From: Pseudomonas lini
Lineage (GTDB): Bacteria > Pseudomonadota > Gammaproteobacteria > Pseudomonadales > Pseudomonadaceae
NCBI RefSeq assembly: GCF_030812475.1
Contig: NZ_JAUSSR010000015.1
Coordinates: forward strand, 104,271 to 168,270
Length of the DNA: 64,000 bases
Reading direction: 5' to 3'
Both the position numbers and the translations under genes were made by a program. Below are positions 33,738 to 42,276 of this stretch, piece after piece; the first letter of the stretch is position 1; each line of letters opens with the position of its first letter. A model generated the notes under the pieces. It ran no database searches, had not been told where the DNA came from, and saw only the letters and a program-made list of their open reading frames with translations.

Positions 33738-34895
33738 ATGAACATCACCACCTTTGCCAAACGACTGTGCCTGCTAGTCCCGCTGCTCCTCTCGCCTGCC
33801 GCGTTCGCGGTCGAGATGATGCCGTCGCCACCACAATTGGCCGCCAAATCCTATGTGCTCATGGACGCCAGCAGCGGCAACGTGCTGGTGGAGAACAATG
33901 GTGACCAGCGTCTGCCTCCGGCCAGCCTGACCAAGCTGATGACCGCGTACCTGGCGACCCTGGAAATCCGTCGCGGTCAGATCGGCGAGAACGATCCGGT
34001 GACCGTCAGCGAAAACGCCTGGCGTACCGGCGGTTCGCGGATGTTCATCAAGGTCGGCTCGCAAGTCACCGTCAGCGACCTGCTGCACGGCATCATTATC
34101 CAGTCGGGTAACGACGCCAGTGTTGCGCTCGCCGAGCACATCGCCGGCAGCGAAGACGCGTTCGCCGACATGATGAACAAAACCGTGGCCGACCTGGGCA
34201 TGACCAACAGCCACTTCATGAACCCGACCGGCCTGCCGCACCCTGAGCACTACTCGTCGGCTCACGACATGGCTGTGCTGGCCCGCGCAATCATCCACGA
34301 AGATCCGGCTCACTACGCGATCTACTCGCAGAAAGAGTTCTTCTGGAACGGCATCAAGCAACCTAACCGTAACCTGCTGCTATGGCGCGACAAGACCGTC
34401 GACGGTCTGAAGACCGGTCACACCGACGAAGCCGGCTACTGCATGGTGTCTTCGGCAGTACGTGATGGCATGCGCCTGATCGCCGTGGTGTTCGGCACCA
34501 ACAGCGAAGTGGCGCGGGCCTCCGAAACCCAGAAGCTGCTGACCTACGGTTTCCGCTTCTTCGAAACCCAGACCTTCTACCAGAAAGGCGCAGAGCTGGC
34601 TCAGGCGCCTGTCTGGAAAGGCACCACCAATCAAGTCAAGGCCGGCCTGGCCCAAGACCTGACGCTGACCCTGCCGAAGGGCCAGCTGAAAAAGCTCGCC
34701 GCCAGCATGACCATGAACCCGCAACTGATGGCGCCAATCGCCAAGGGCGACGTGATCGGTAAAGTCGAAGTGAAGCTTGACGAGAAGGTGGTGCACAGCG
34801 CCGACCTGATCGCCCTCGACGCAGTCGACGAGGGTGGTATCTTCCGCCGCATGTGGGATAGCATCCGTCTATTCTTCTACGGCTTGTTCAACTGA
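33738..34895 (+). CDS. dacA: D-Ala-D-Ala carboxypeptidase (PBP5/6 type)
   Basis: The 385-residue enzyme trims the terminal D-alanine from pentapeptides. It has a signal peptide (cleavage near AFA-VEM), the SLTK catalytic motif in PPASLTKLMTAYL, the SGN motif in QSGNDASVAL, and KTG in GLKTGHTDEAGYC. The C-terminus is an amphipathic membrane anchor (FRRMWDSIRLFFYGLF). It lies 182 bases after rlpA, so it may have its own promoter. The P. aeruginosa gene at this position is called dacC. Confidence 0.97.
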   Translation: MNITTFAKRLCLLVPLLLSPAAFAVEMMPSPPQLAAKSYVLMDASSGNVLVENNGDQRLPPASLTKLMTAYLATLEIRRGQIGENDPVTVSENAWRTGGSRMFIKVGSQVTVSDLLHGIIIQSGNDASVALAEHIAGSEDAFADMMNKTVADLGMTNSHFMNPTGLPHPEHYSSAHDMAVLARAIIHEDPAHYAIYSQKEFFWNGIKQPNRNLLLWRDKTVDGLKTGHTDEAGYCMVSSAVRDGMRLIAVVFGTNSEVARASETQKLLTYGFRFFETQTFYQKGAELAQAPVWKGTTNQVKAGLAQDLTLTLPKGQLKKLAASMTMNPQLMAPIAKGDVIGKVEVKLDEKVVHSADLIALDAVDEGGIFRRMWDSIRLFFYGLFN

Positions 34896-34910
34896 ATTAG
34901 TGTGGACTCG

Positions 34911-34943
34911 CATGGCCCCGCCCCGATCCGGAGCGGGGCCATG
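34911..34943. terminator. GC-rich hairpin between dacA and ybeD
   Basis: Arms 34911-34921 and 34933-34943 are perfect 11-base complements (CATGGCCCCGC and partner) around an 11-base loop. No T run follows, so it may be a partial terminator or a processing/stabilising stem between dacA and the lipoate genes. Confidence 0.55.
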
Positions 34944-34975
34944 TCCGTTGCCACGGCTTACGAGGCCGTTACGCC

Positions 34976-35251
34976 ATGACAGACACCGAAGTAAAGGCGC
35001 CAAAAATCGAATTCCCCTGCGCGGATTACCCGATCAAGGTAATCGGTGACACCGGTGTGGGGTTCAAGGACAGGATCATTGCGATCCTTGAGAAGCACGC
35101 GACCGTCGACCACAAGACCCTGGCCGAGCGCCAGAGTACCAACGGCAAGTACACGACCATCCAGCTGCACATCATCGCCACTGGTCAGGAGCAGCTGTAC
35201 GACATCAACAGCGAGTTGCGGGCCACCGGTTTCGTGCACATGGTGCTGTGA
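34976..35251 (+). CDS. ybeD: DUF493 family protein YbeD
   Basis: The 91-residue protein has an ACT-like ferredoxin fold in E. coli YbeD; function is unknown, with an inferred link to lipoate metabolism from its constant location beside lipB. Conserved segments: IEFPCADYPIKVIGDTG, RQSTNGKYTTIQLHI and ELRATGFVHMVL at the C-terminus. Its TGA overlaps the lipB ATG (TGATG). Confidence 0.93.
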   Translation: MTDTEVKAPKIEFPCADYPIKVIGDTGVGFKDRIIAILEKHATVDHKTLAERQSTNGKYTTIQLHIIATGQEQLYDINSELRATGFVHMVL

Positions 35252-35898
35252 TGTCTGGCACGCTGGGCTTTCGCGAGCTGGGCCAGATGGCTTACGAGCC
35301 GGTCTGGCATGCCATGCAACGCTTTACCAATGAACGCGGCAGTGATGCCGCCGACGAGATCTGGCTGGTCGAGCACTCGCCGGTATTCACCCAGGGTCAG
35401 GCCGGCAAGGCCGAGCACGTGCTGCTGCCGGGGGATATTCCGGTGGTGAAGGTCGATCGCGGTGGTCAGGTGACTTACCATGGCCCCGGCCAATTGGTGG
35501 CTTACCTGTTGCTCGATGTGCGCAAGCTGGGTTTCGGCGTGCGAGACCTGGTCAGCCGCATGGAGCAGTGCCTGATCGAGCTGCTGGCCAGCTACGGCGT
35601 CACGGCCGCGGCCAAGCCGGATGCCCCGGGTGTCTACGTCGACGGGGCGAAAATTGCTTCTCTGGGTCTGCGGATCCGCCACGGTTGTTCCTTTCATGGC
35701 CTGGCCCTGAACGTGGATATGAACCTGGAACCGTTTCGACGGATTAATCCCTGCGGCTACGCCGGGCTGGCGATGACCCAGCTGAGCGATCACGCAGGAT
35801 CGATTGAATTTGCCGAGGTAAGTGCCCGGCTGCGCGCGCAGCTCGTCAAACACCTCGACTATGCTGAGCAGACGACCCTAACGGGCGGAATCGACTGA
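35251..35898 (+). CDS. lipB: Octanoyltransferase LipB
   Basis: The 215-residue enzyme moves octanoate from acyl carrier protein to lipoyl domains. Family features: DRGGQVTYHGPGQLVAYLLLD, the catalytic Lys in DGAKIASLGLRIRHG, FHGLALNVDMNLEPF and the catalytic Cys in INPCGYAG. ATG 35251 is preferred over the GTG one codon earlier. lipA follows after one base, so lipoate is made by one coupled unit. Confidence 0.96.
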   Translation: MSGTLGFRELGQMAYEPVWHAMQRFTNERGSDAADEIWLVEHSPVFTQGQAGKAEHVLLPGDIPVVKVDRGGQVTYHGPGQLVAYLLLDVRKLGFGVRDLVSRMEQCLIELLASYGVTAAAKPDAPGVYVDGAKIASLGLRIRHGCSFHGLALNVDMNLEPFRRINPCGYAGLAMTQLSDHAGSIEFAEVSARLRAQLVKHLDYAEQTTLTGGID

Positions 35899-35899
35899 T

Positions 35900-36922
35900 A
35901 TGACTACTGATGCAGTGCAAACCATGATCCCGACGCTGGATGTTACCGAGCGTCCGGCCCCGCGTGCCAAGGTAGAAGCCGGCGTCAAGCTGCGCGGCGC
36001 CGAGAAGGTTGCACGTATCCCGGTGAAGATCCTTCCGACCACCGAATTGCCGAAGAAACCCGACTGGATTCGCGTGCGCATCCCGGTTTCGCCGGAAGTC
36101 GACCGCATCAAGGCGCTGCTGCGCAAACACAAGCTGCACAGCGTATGTGAAGAAGCGTCCTGCCCGAACCTGGGCGAGTGTTTCTCCGGCGGCACCGCGA
36201 CCTTCATGATCATGGGTGACATCTGCACCCGTCGCTGCCCGTTCTGCGACGTTGGCCATGGTCGTCCGAAACCATTGGACGTCAACGAGCCACAAAGCCT
36301 GGCCATCGCCATTGCCGACCTGAAACTCAAGTACGTGGTGATCACCTCGGTTGACCGCGATGACCTGCGTGACGGCGGTGCCCAGCACTTTGCCGACTGC
36401 ATCCGCGAGATCCGCAAGCTGTCGCCGAACGTGCAGCTCGAAACCCTGGTCCCGGATTACCGTGGCCGCATGGACGTCGCGCTGGAAATCACCGCTGCCG
36501 AGCCGCCGGATGTGTTCAACCACAACCTGGAGACCGTGCCGCGCCTGTACAAGGCCGCGCGTCCGGGTTCGGATTACCAGTGGTCGCTGACCCTGCTGCA
36601 ACGTTTCAAGCAGATGATGCCGCATATTCCGACCAAGTCCGGCCTGATGCTGGGCCTGGGCGAAACCGACGAAGAAGTCATCGAAGTCATGAAGCGCATG
36701 CGCGAACACGACATCGACATGCTGACCCTGGGCCAGTACCTGCAACCGTCCCGCAGCCACCTGCCGGTCGAGCGTTTCGTACACCCGGACACCTTCGCCT
36801 GGTTCGCCGAGGAAGGTTACAAGATGGGCTTCAAGAACGTCGCCTCCGGCCCGCTGGTACGCTCCTCGTACCACGCCGACGAGCAAGCGAAGCTGGTCAA
36901 GGCCGAGCTGATGTCGTCTTGA
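35900..36922 (+). CDS. lipA: Lipoyl synthase LipA
   Basis: The 340-residue radical SAM enzyme inserts two sulfur atoms into octanoyl groups. The auxiliary cluster motif C-x4-C-x5-C (CEEASCPNLGEC) and the radical SAM motif C-x3-C-x2-C (CTRRCPFC) are both intact, followed by DVGHGRPKPLD. C-terminal GPLVRSSYHADEQ with the third cluster serine ligand is present. It ends at a strong terminator, closing the operon. Confidence 0.98.
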   Translation: MTTDAVQTMIPTLDVTERPAPRAKVEAGVKLRGAEKVARIPVKILPTTELPKKPDWIRVRIPVSPEVDRIKALLRKHKLHSVCEEASCPNLGECFSGGTATFMIMGDICTRRCPFCDVGHGRPKPLDVNEPQSLAIAIADLKLKYVVITSVDRDDLRDGGAQHFADCIREIRKLSPNVQLETLVPDYRGRMDVALEITAAEPPDVFNHNLETVPRLYKAARPGSDYQWSLTLLQRFKQMMPHIPTKSGLMLGLGETDEEVIEVMKRMREHDIDMLTLGQYLQPSRSHLPVERFVHPDTFAWFAEEGYKMGFKNVASGPLVRSSYHADEQAKLVKAELMSS

Positions 36923-36941
36923 CACCGACGGTGTGAAAAAA

Positions 36942-36977
36942 GCCCGCGAGGATTTTCCGTCTTGCGGGCATTTTTTT
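36942..36977 (+). terminator. Intrinsic terminator after lipA
   Basis: GCCCGC (36942-36947) pairs with GCGGGC (36964-36969) and is followed by seven T (36971-36977). A run of A precedes the stem, so it could also work leftward, although no leftward gene ends there. Confidence 0.85.
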
Positions 36978-37095
36978 GCCCGGCCTACACCTATTACAGA
37001 TTTTTCCTGCAACCTGCGGGGCGACTGACCCTCTTCTGTTTGTCCCCGTTCCTGACTACTGTGTGCTTATCGCTTTCACACAGGGAGATTCATGG

Positions 37096-38046
37096 ATGAC
37101 CGTTAGACCCACCCACACCCTTTGTCCCCATGCGCCTGTTCCGGCCTTGCCGTCGCAAGGGCTGATCGGTGTCATCGCACCCGCCGGTCCCGCAGCGCTG
37201 GATACCGACAAAGCCATCGCCTGGATGCGCGAGCGCGGTTATTCGCTGCGGGTGTATCCAGGCGTGTACGAGCGGGATGGCTACCTGGCCGGGAGCGACG
37301 AAGTGCGGCTCAATGATCTGCACGCCGCTTTCGCCGACAGCGAGGTCGATGCAATCATCTGTCTTCGCGGCGGTTACGGTACGCCGCGATTGCTTGATCG
37401 CATCGACTTCGACCTGTTGCGCTGCAATGCCAAGCCGTTCATCGGCTACAGCGACATTACCGCGCTGCACCTGGCGATCAGCCGTTACGCAGGTTTTGTG
37501 ACCTTTCACGGGCCGATGCTCAACGCGGATCTGTTGAACGAAAAGCAAAAACCAACGGAATCCTCGTTTTTCAATATGCTCAGGGGGCAGGTGAAGGCGG
37601 GTAGTGTGCTCACGCATCCAGTGGCCTACCCGTTGACCACCATTGAGCCCGGGATCGCGCACGGGCGTTTGTCGGGAGGCAATCTGTCGATGATCGCCGC
37701 GACCATGGGCACGCCTTATCAAATGGATGCCGAGGGCGTCATTCTGTTCATCGAGGACATCAACGAGCCGCTGTATCGCATAGACCGGCTGCTGACCCAT
37801 CTGCGTCTGGCCGGCACGCTGCACAAGCTGCGCGGGGTTCTGGTGGGGGATATCGCGGGAGTTGAGGCCCCGGCGCTGGAGCGCTTGCTCAAGCAGACCT
37901 TCGCGCCGTTGCGGATACCGGTGTTGTCCGGGTGGCGCAGCGGGCATTGCAATCCGAACCTGACGTTGCCGATGGGGGCGCTGGTGCGGCTGGATGCGGG
38001 GAGCAAGGAATTGGTGTTGGAGCAGGATGTGGTGATCAAGTCTTAG
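37096..38046 (+). CDS. ldcA: Muramoyltetrapeptide LD-carboxypeptidase (S66 family)
   Basis: The 316-residue cytosolic serine peptidase removes the terminal D-Ala from recycled murein tetrapeptides. Nucleophile region GYSDITALHLAI, the Glu of ILFIEDINEPLYRIDR and the His of GHCNPNLTLPMGA form the S66 triad. An MccF-type immunity role is also known in this family, but size and the link to murein recycling favour LdcA. ATG 37096 has GGGAG 8 bases upstream; an ATG 4 bases earlier is in another frame and stops after four codons. Confidence 0.9.
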   Translation: MTVRPTHTLCPHAPVPALPSQGLIGVIAPAGPAALDTDKAIAWMRERGYSLRVYPGVYERDGYLAGSDEVRLNDLHAAFADSEVDAIICLRGGYGTPRLLDRIDFDLLRCNAKPFIGYSDITALHLAISRYAGFVTFHGPMLNADLLNEKQKPTESSFFNMLRGQVKAGSVLTHPVAYPLTTIEPGIAHGRLSGGNLSMIAATMGTPYQMDAEGVILFIEDINEPLYRIDRLLTHLRLAGTLHKLRGVLVGDIAGVEAPALERLLKQTFAPLRIPVLSGWRSGHCNPNLTLPMGALVRLDAGSKELVLEQDVVIKS

Positions 38047-38071
38047 AGCTTGGTCGTCTGATAGTCAGTCT

Positions 38072-38171
38072 TCGCCGGCAAGCCGGTCTCGCTCCCACGC
38101 TGATCCGTGTTGAACACAAATAGTGAGTTCACTGAAGATCAAATGTGGGAGCGAGACCGGCTTGCCGGCGA
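38072..38171. repeat. REP pair with 27-base arms
   Basis: Arms 38072-38098 and 38145-38171 (TCGCCGGCAAGCCGGTCTCG type) are perfect complements around a 46-base spacer. The pair lies between the convergent ldcA and transglycosylase genes and fills nearly all of the gap. Confidence 0.9.
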
Positions 38172-38176
38172 TGCTT

Positions 38177-39499
38177 TTAGCGGTTACGCAGGCCTTCGAG
38201 CAACTTATGCGTCGGATACCCATCCGCCGGCCAGCCAAACGACTGCTGTGCACTGCGGATCGCCTTGCGGGTATTGGCGCCGATTATCCCGTCGGCAGTG
38301 CCCGCATCGTAGTTCTGCGCGCTCAACAGGCTTTGCAGTTCGATCCGCTCGGTACGGCTGAGCGGCATGTCATCTTTTGGCCAGGTGCCGCTGATCAGGC
38401 CCGCGCCGTTGAAACGCTCGGATAACAGGCTGACAGCCAACGCGTAGGACGACGAGTTGTTGTACTTGAGGATCGCACGGAAATTATCCAGGACCAGGAA
38501 CGCCGGGCCGCGATAACCGGCCGGCAACAGCAGGGCCGCGGACAGCTGTTCGGAGCCTGGCGGAACCTGGGCGCCATTGGGTAACGTGACCCCCAGCTGC
38601 AGCCATTCGGCAACACTCTTGCGAATCGTGCCATCGGCCAGCACATAGTTGAAGCTACCGGGCAGTTGTACTTCGAAGCCCCACGGCTGGCCTTTCTGCC
38701 AGCCCGAGCTCTGCAGGTAGTGCGCCGTCGAGGCCAGTGCATCGGCAGGGCTGCCCCAGATGTCGCGCCGGCCGTCACCGTCGAAGTCCACGGCGTGGGT
38801 GTTGTAGGTGGTAGGGATGAACTGGGTCTGGCCCATGGCCCCGGCCCAGGAGCCGAGCATCGCCTCCGGTTCGATATCACCCTGTTGCAGGATTTGCAGT
38901 GCGGCAATCAGTTGCGCGTGGGCAAATCCGGGGCGCCGGCCTTCATAGGCCAGGGTCGCCAGGGAGTTGATCACCGACTTGCTGCCCTGGAACTGACCGA
39001 AGTTACTCTCCATGCCCCACACCGAAACCAGTGCCTGGCGATCGACGCCGTAGCGCTGCTCGATGCTTTGCAGGATGTCGGCATATTGGCTGACCAGCGC
39101 CTGGCCTTTGCGTACTCGCAGCGGCGACAGGGCGCCGTCGAGGTATTCCCACACCGGGCGGGAAAATTCCGGTTGGCTGCGGTCGGCGCGGATCACGCTG
39201 GAGTCCAGGCTGACATTGGCAAAGGCACGGTCGAACAGGTCGGCGCGGATGCCGGCGGCCAGCGCGTCCTTGCGGAAACCCGCCTGCCATTCAGCGAAGG
39301 TCTGGGTCGGCTGGATGTCGAGGTTGTCACCGGTCGGCACCACGGGCGGGATCACCGCAGGGGCTGTCGCGACGGGGAGGGTTTGAAGCGGCTGGGCGTC
39401 GGCGGCGGTCGGTTTTTCCGCGCAGGCGACTAGTAAAATGAGGCTGGAGGCAGCGATCAGATGGCGAAAATGCCAACGACGGGAAAGACAAAGGGGCAT
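38177..39499 (-). CDS. Lytic murein transglycosylase with peptidoglycan-binding domain (MltB family)
   Basis: The 440-residue protein has a lipoprotein-type signal (LILLVACAEKP). The MltB-family catalytic domain carries the Glu in VSVWGMESNFGQFQGSK and SWAGAMGQTQFIPTTYN, then a C-terminal PG_binding_1 domain (about 375-435, ERIELQSLLSAQNYDAGTADG). It differs from the other MltB by this extra domain and resembles SltB3 (PA3992). ATG 39499 gives a compact lipoprotein signal; ATG 39541 would add 14 residues. Confidence 0.88.
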   Translation of the reverse strand: MPLCLSRRWHFRHLIAASSLILLVACAEKPTAADAQPLQTLPVATAPAVIPPVVPTGDNLDIQPTQTFAEWQAGFRKDALAAGIRADLFDRAFANVSLDSSVIRADRSQPEFSRPVWEYLDGALSPLRVRKGQALVSQYADILQSIEQRYGVDRQALVSVWGMESNFGQFQGSKSVINSLATLAYEGRRPGFAHAQLIAALQILQQGDIEPEAMLGSWAGAMGQTQFIPTTYNTHAVDFDGDGRRDIWGSPADALASTAHYLQSSGWQKGQPWGFEVQLPGSFNYVLADGTIRKSVAEWLQLGVTLPNGAQVPPGSEQLSAALLLPAGYRGPAFLVLDNFRAILKYNNSSSYALAVSLLSERFNGAGLISGTWPKDDMPLSRTERIELQSLLSAQNYDAGTADGIIGANTRKAIRSAQQSFGWPADGYPTHKLLEGLRNR

Positions 39500-39561
39500 G
39501 CACAGGTCCAGGGAATACGAATCAGGTGCAGACCTTACCATGTTGAGCGATTGCTTGCCTT

Positions 39562-39726
39562 TCAGGCCGCCAGAAAGTAAGAAGCCTCCCAGTTGTCAGA
39601 CTGGAAGGCTTCGCGGCGGTAGCTGCCTTTGCCTTTGCCGGCTCGTTCCTGACGGCTGCGGAACAGTGGCTGGGCAATGATGGATTTGGCCTTGTTCGGG
39701 CCATTTTTCGATGGCTTTTTGCTCAT
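39562..39726 (-). CDS. arfA: Alternative ribosome-rescue factor ArfA
   Basis: The 54-residue basic protein matches ArfA: APLFRSRQ-like QPLFRSRQERAGKGKGSYRR followed by NWEASYF. ArfA enters the empty mRNA channel of ribosomes stalled on mRNAs without stop codons and recruits RF2. ATG 39726 gives the family N-terminus (MSKKPSKNGP). Codons 39-49 lie inside a strong RNA hairpin (see 39581-39612). In E. coli such a hairpin makes the arfA mRNA itself nonstop, so that full expression needs failure of tmRNA. The gene is too short for many annotation pipelines. Confidence 0.88.
   Translation of the reverse strand: MSKKPSKNGPNKAKSIIAQPLFRSRQERAGKGKGSYRREAFQSDNWEASYFLAA
39581..39612 (-). promoter_or_regulatory. 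Hairpin inside the arfA coding region
   Basis: Within the arfA message, 39612-39600 pairs with 39593-39581: 13 base pairs (one G-U) closed by a 6-base loop, followed by UUACUUUCU. It covers codons 39-49. It can serve as an intrinsic terminator or RNase III site, truncating the mRNA before the stop codon. Confidence 0.75.
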
Positions 39727-39896
39727 GAACAGATCTCTTGAGTGAGGGATTTTGCGGGGAAAATAATCTGCCGAAGTCCTGGGTTTGTCCAGAGGGAAAA
39801 TGCATCGGCGGTGGGCACGAATCAAGGTCGCTGCCTCTCTTTGCTCGACAGCTCCTGCCGGAGCTGCCGAAGGCTATTGATCCCGTCTGTTGATCT

Positions 39897-41843
39897 TCAG
39901 GTTCTAAACCGCCGAACCAACCCGTCCAGCTCACTCGACAACCCCGCCAGGCTCTGGGAGTCCATCCGCGCCGAGTTCGCCAGTTCCGCCACCAGCTGCG
40001 CATCGCCATGGATCTGACTGATGTGCCGGTTGATGTCTTCAGCAACTTGATGCTGTTGTTCCGCCGCGGTAGCGATCTGGGTATTCATGTCGCGGATCAC
40101 GTCCACCGACTCACGAATCTGCCCGAAGCTGCTACGTGCATCACCGATGCGGGTCACCGATTGCCGGGACACTTCCAGGCTCGCATGCATCTGCTGAGTG
40201 ACCTGGCTGGTGCGTTTGGCGAGGTTGCCGAGCAGTCCGTCGATTTGTGCAGTGGAGTCGGCCGTGCGCTTGGCCAGCGCCCGCACTTCATCGGCCACCA
40301 CCGCAAACCCGCGACCCTGTTCACCGGCCCGCGCCGCTTCGATCGCGGCGTTCAGCGCCAGCAGGTTGGTCTGTTCGGCGATCGAGCGAATGGTCCCGAG
40401 AATCGACTGGATGTCGTTGCTGTCGCGCTCGAGCTGCTGCATCGACTGCGCCGACTGTTCGATTTCCTCGCTCAGCTGATTGACGCTGCTCACCGCCGAG
40501 TCAATTTGTTGCTGACCTTCCCGCGCCTGGCGCTGGCCACTGTCGGCGGATTCCGCCGCTTGATTGCAGGAGCGCGCGACTTCGTTGGCGGTGGCCACCA
40601 TTTCGTGGAACGCCGTGGACACCATATCCACCGCTTCTCGCTGGCGCCCGGCGGCTTCGGCCATGTCGCTCGACACTTGGGTCGAACTCCTGGAGGTGGC
40701 AAGAATGTTGGTCGCGGCGCCACCGATGCTCTGGATCAGGTTGCGAATCGCCGCCAGGAACTGGTTGAACCAGTTGGCCAGTTGCGCCGTTTCATCATTG
40801 CCGCGGATCGGCAGATTCCGGGTCAGGTCGCCTTCACCTTGGGCGATGCCTTCCAGACCGCTGGCCACGCTGCGGATCGGACGCACGATGAGGCTGGCAA
40901 AGCTGGCGCCGACAATGGCGAAAAGTACCGCCAGAACGGCGGCAATGATTGCAATCAGCCAGGTCAGCCGGGTCGCCGAGCTCATTACATCGGCCTGCTT
41001 GATCAGGCCGATGAAGGTCCATCCCAATTGCTCCGACGGCCAGACGTTGGCCATGTAGCGCTCGCCGTTCAGCTCGACTTCCACCAGCCCTTTGCCGGCC
41101 TTGGCCAGTTGCGCGTAGCCTTCGCCGAGACTGCTCAGTGTCTTGAAGTTGTGTTCCGGTTGCTTTGGATCAACCAGCACAGTGCCGGTGTTTTCCAACA
41201 GCATCAGGTAGCCGGTCTCGCCAAGTTTGATCTGTTTGACGATTTCCGTGAGCTGCTTGAGCGTCACGTCGATGCTGACCACGCCACCCTGAGTGCCCAG
41301 TTTGTTATCGATGGTGCGCACGGTACTGACGTAGGTTGCATCATCCTGAGCCCAGTAATAGGCCTCGGTGCGGAACGGCTTGCCCGGCCTGGCCTGGGCT
41401 GCCTTGTACCAGGGGCGCTGGCGCGGGTCATAGTTGTTCAGTTTTGCGTCGTCCGGCCACGACACATAACCGCCCGCCGCAGTGCCGAGAATCGCATAGG
41501 CGTAGGACGGATGACTGTTGCCGAGATTCTGGAGGAGGGCGAAGACCTTTTTGTCCATCTCGCCCTGGGGAATGCTTTCGGCATTAGCGCTCATGTAGGT
41601 CTTGAGGCTGTCGTCGGAGTCCTTGATCAGCGGTTGCGATGCCAGGTAATCGACGTTCTGGCTGATGCTGTCGAAGAACAACTGCATGGCGTTGCTGACT
41701 TGACGAATCTCGCGGCCACTGCTGTCGACGAAACCTTCCTTGGCCTCACTGCGCAGGTTCAGCACAACGAGGGTGGCGACCAGCACCACGGGCAAGCAGG
41801 CGATAATTGCAAACGCCCAGGTCAACTTCTGTTTGATGTTCAT
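39897..41843 (-). CDS. Methyl-accepting chemotaxis protein with double-Cache sensor
   Basis: A 648-residue chemoreceptor: membrane span 8-30, periplasmic dCache domain about 35-285, second span about 295-320, HAMP about 320-375, and a C-terminal signalling domain with the hairpin EQTNLLALNAAIEAARAGEQG. The sensor holds Tyr138, Arg143, Trp145 and Tyr146 in YDPRQRPWYK and an Asp in GVVSIDV near 192, the spacing of amino-acid-binding dCache receptors such as PctA. Amino acids or related amines are therefore the likely ligands (inference). ATG 41843 precedes the first span directly; an in-frame extension of 40 residues is not supported. Confidence 0.92.
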   Translation of the reverse strand: MNIKQKLTWAFAIIACLPVVLVATLVVLNLRSEAKEGFVDSSGREIRQVSNAMQLFFDSISQNVDYLASQPLIKDSDDSLKTYMSANAESIPQGEMDKKVFALLQNLGNSHPSYAYAILGTAAGGYVSWPDDAKLNNYDPRQRPWYKAAQARPGKPFRTEAYYWAQDDATYVSTVRTIDNKLGTQGGVVSIDVTLKQLTEIVKQIKLGETGYLMLLENTGTVLVDPKQPEHNFKTLSSLGEGYAQLAKAGKGLVEVELNGERYMANVWPSEQLGWTFIGLIKQADVMSSATRLTWLIAIIAAVLAVLFAIVGASFASLIVRPIRSVASGLEGIAQGEGDLTRNLPIRGNDETAQLANWFNQFLAAIRNLIQSIGGAATNILATSRSSTQVSSDMAEAAGRQREAVDMVSTAFHEMVATANEVARSCNQAAESADSGQRQAREGQQQIDSAVSSVNQLSEEIEQSAQSMQQLERDSNDIQSILGTIRSIAEQTNLLALNAAIEAARAGEQGRGFAVVADEVRALAKRTADSTAQIDGLLGNLAKRTSQVTQQMHASLEVSRQSVTRIGDARSSFGQIRESVDVIRDMNTQIATAAEQQHQVAEDINRHISQIHGDAQLVAELANSARMDSQSLAGLSSELDGLVRRFRT

Positions 41844-42276
41844 CCGCGCTCCAGGTTTTTTCTTTTTGGCCCACGCAGTGCAGAAGACTCGCGGACTATT
41901 GGCAGCTCGACCCAAATCCTTGAGTGCGGCATCGTTTTTTTTGTTGAAACGATTCTCGGACAAATTCCTTTGTCTCTGATGACTTCGGCTGCGGACGGCG
42001 GAAATTGAGGCTGATCCGAAAAAATCATGTGAAGGGTATGAATCCGGGTATCAACTTCATGTCGCAAATGTCTTTGCAACCCTTCGCCAACAAGTGATGC
42101 GGGCTCGGTTATGATCCGAAGCGGACGATAACGGTGGTCGGGTTTACCGGCTTTTGCGCCACATTGTGCGCGTTTGCACGGTTCATAGGTCGGCAACCCC
42201 TCCCCCGAATGAGTGGATTGCCGTATAACGAATGACTTTCGCGTGTTTGGTAATAAAGGACCCACAATAAAAGCTG
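41844..42276. other. Divergent gap between chemoreceptor and RIO kinase genes
   Basis: No gene is seen in this 433-base stretch. It contains ATCGTTT (41931-41937) and AAACGAT (41947-41953), a 7-base dyad 88 bases before the chemoreceptor start, with eight T in the loop region. No clear flagellar sigma-28 promoter is visible. Promoters for both neighbours must lie here. Confidence 0.5.

Noticed and set aside
40008..42008. Open frame of 666 codons antisense to the chemoreceptor gene
   Set aside because: Shadow of codon bias in the chemoreceptor; no start signal and no recognisable domain.
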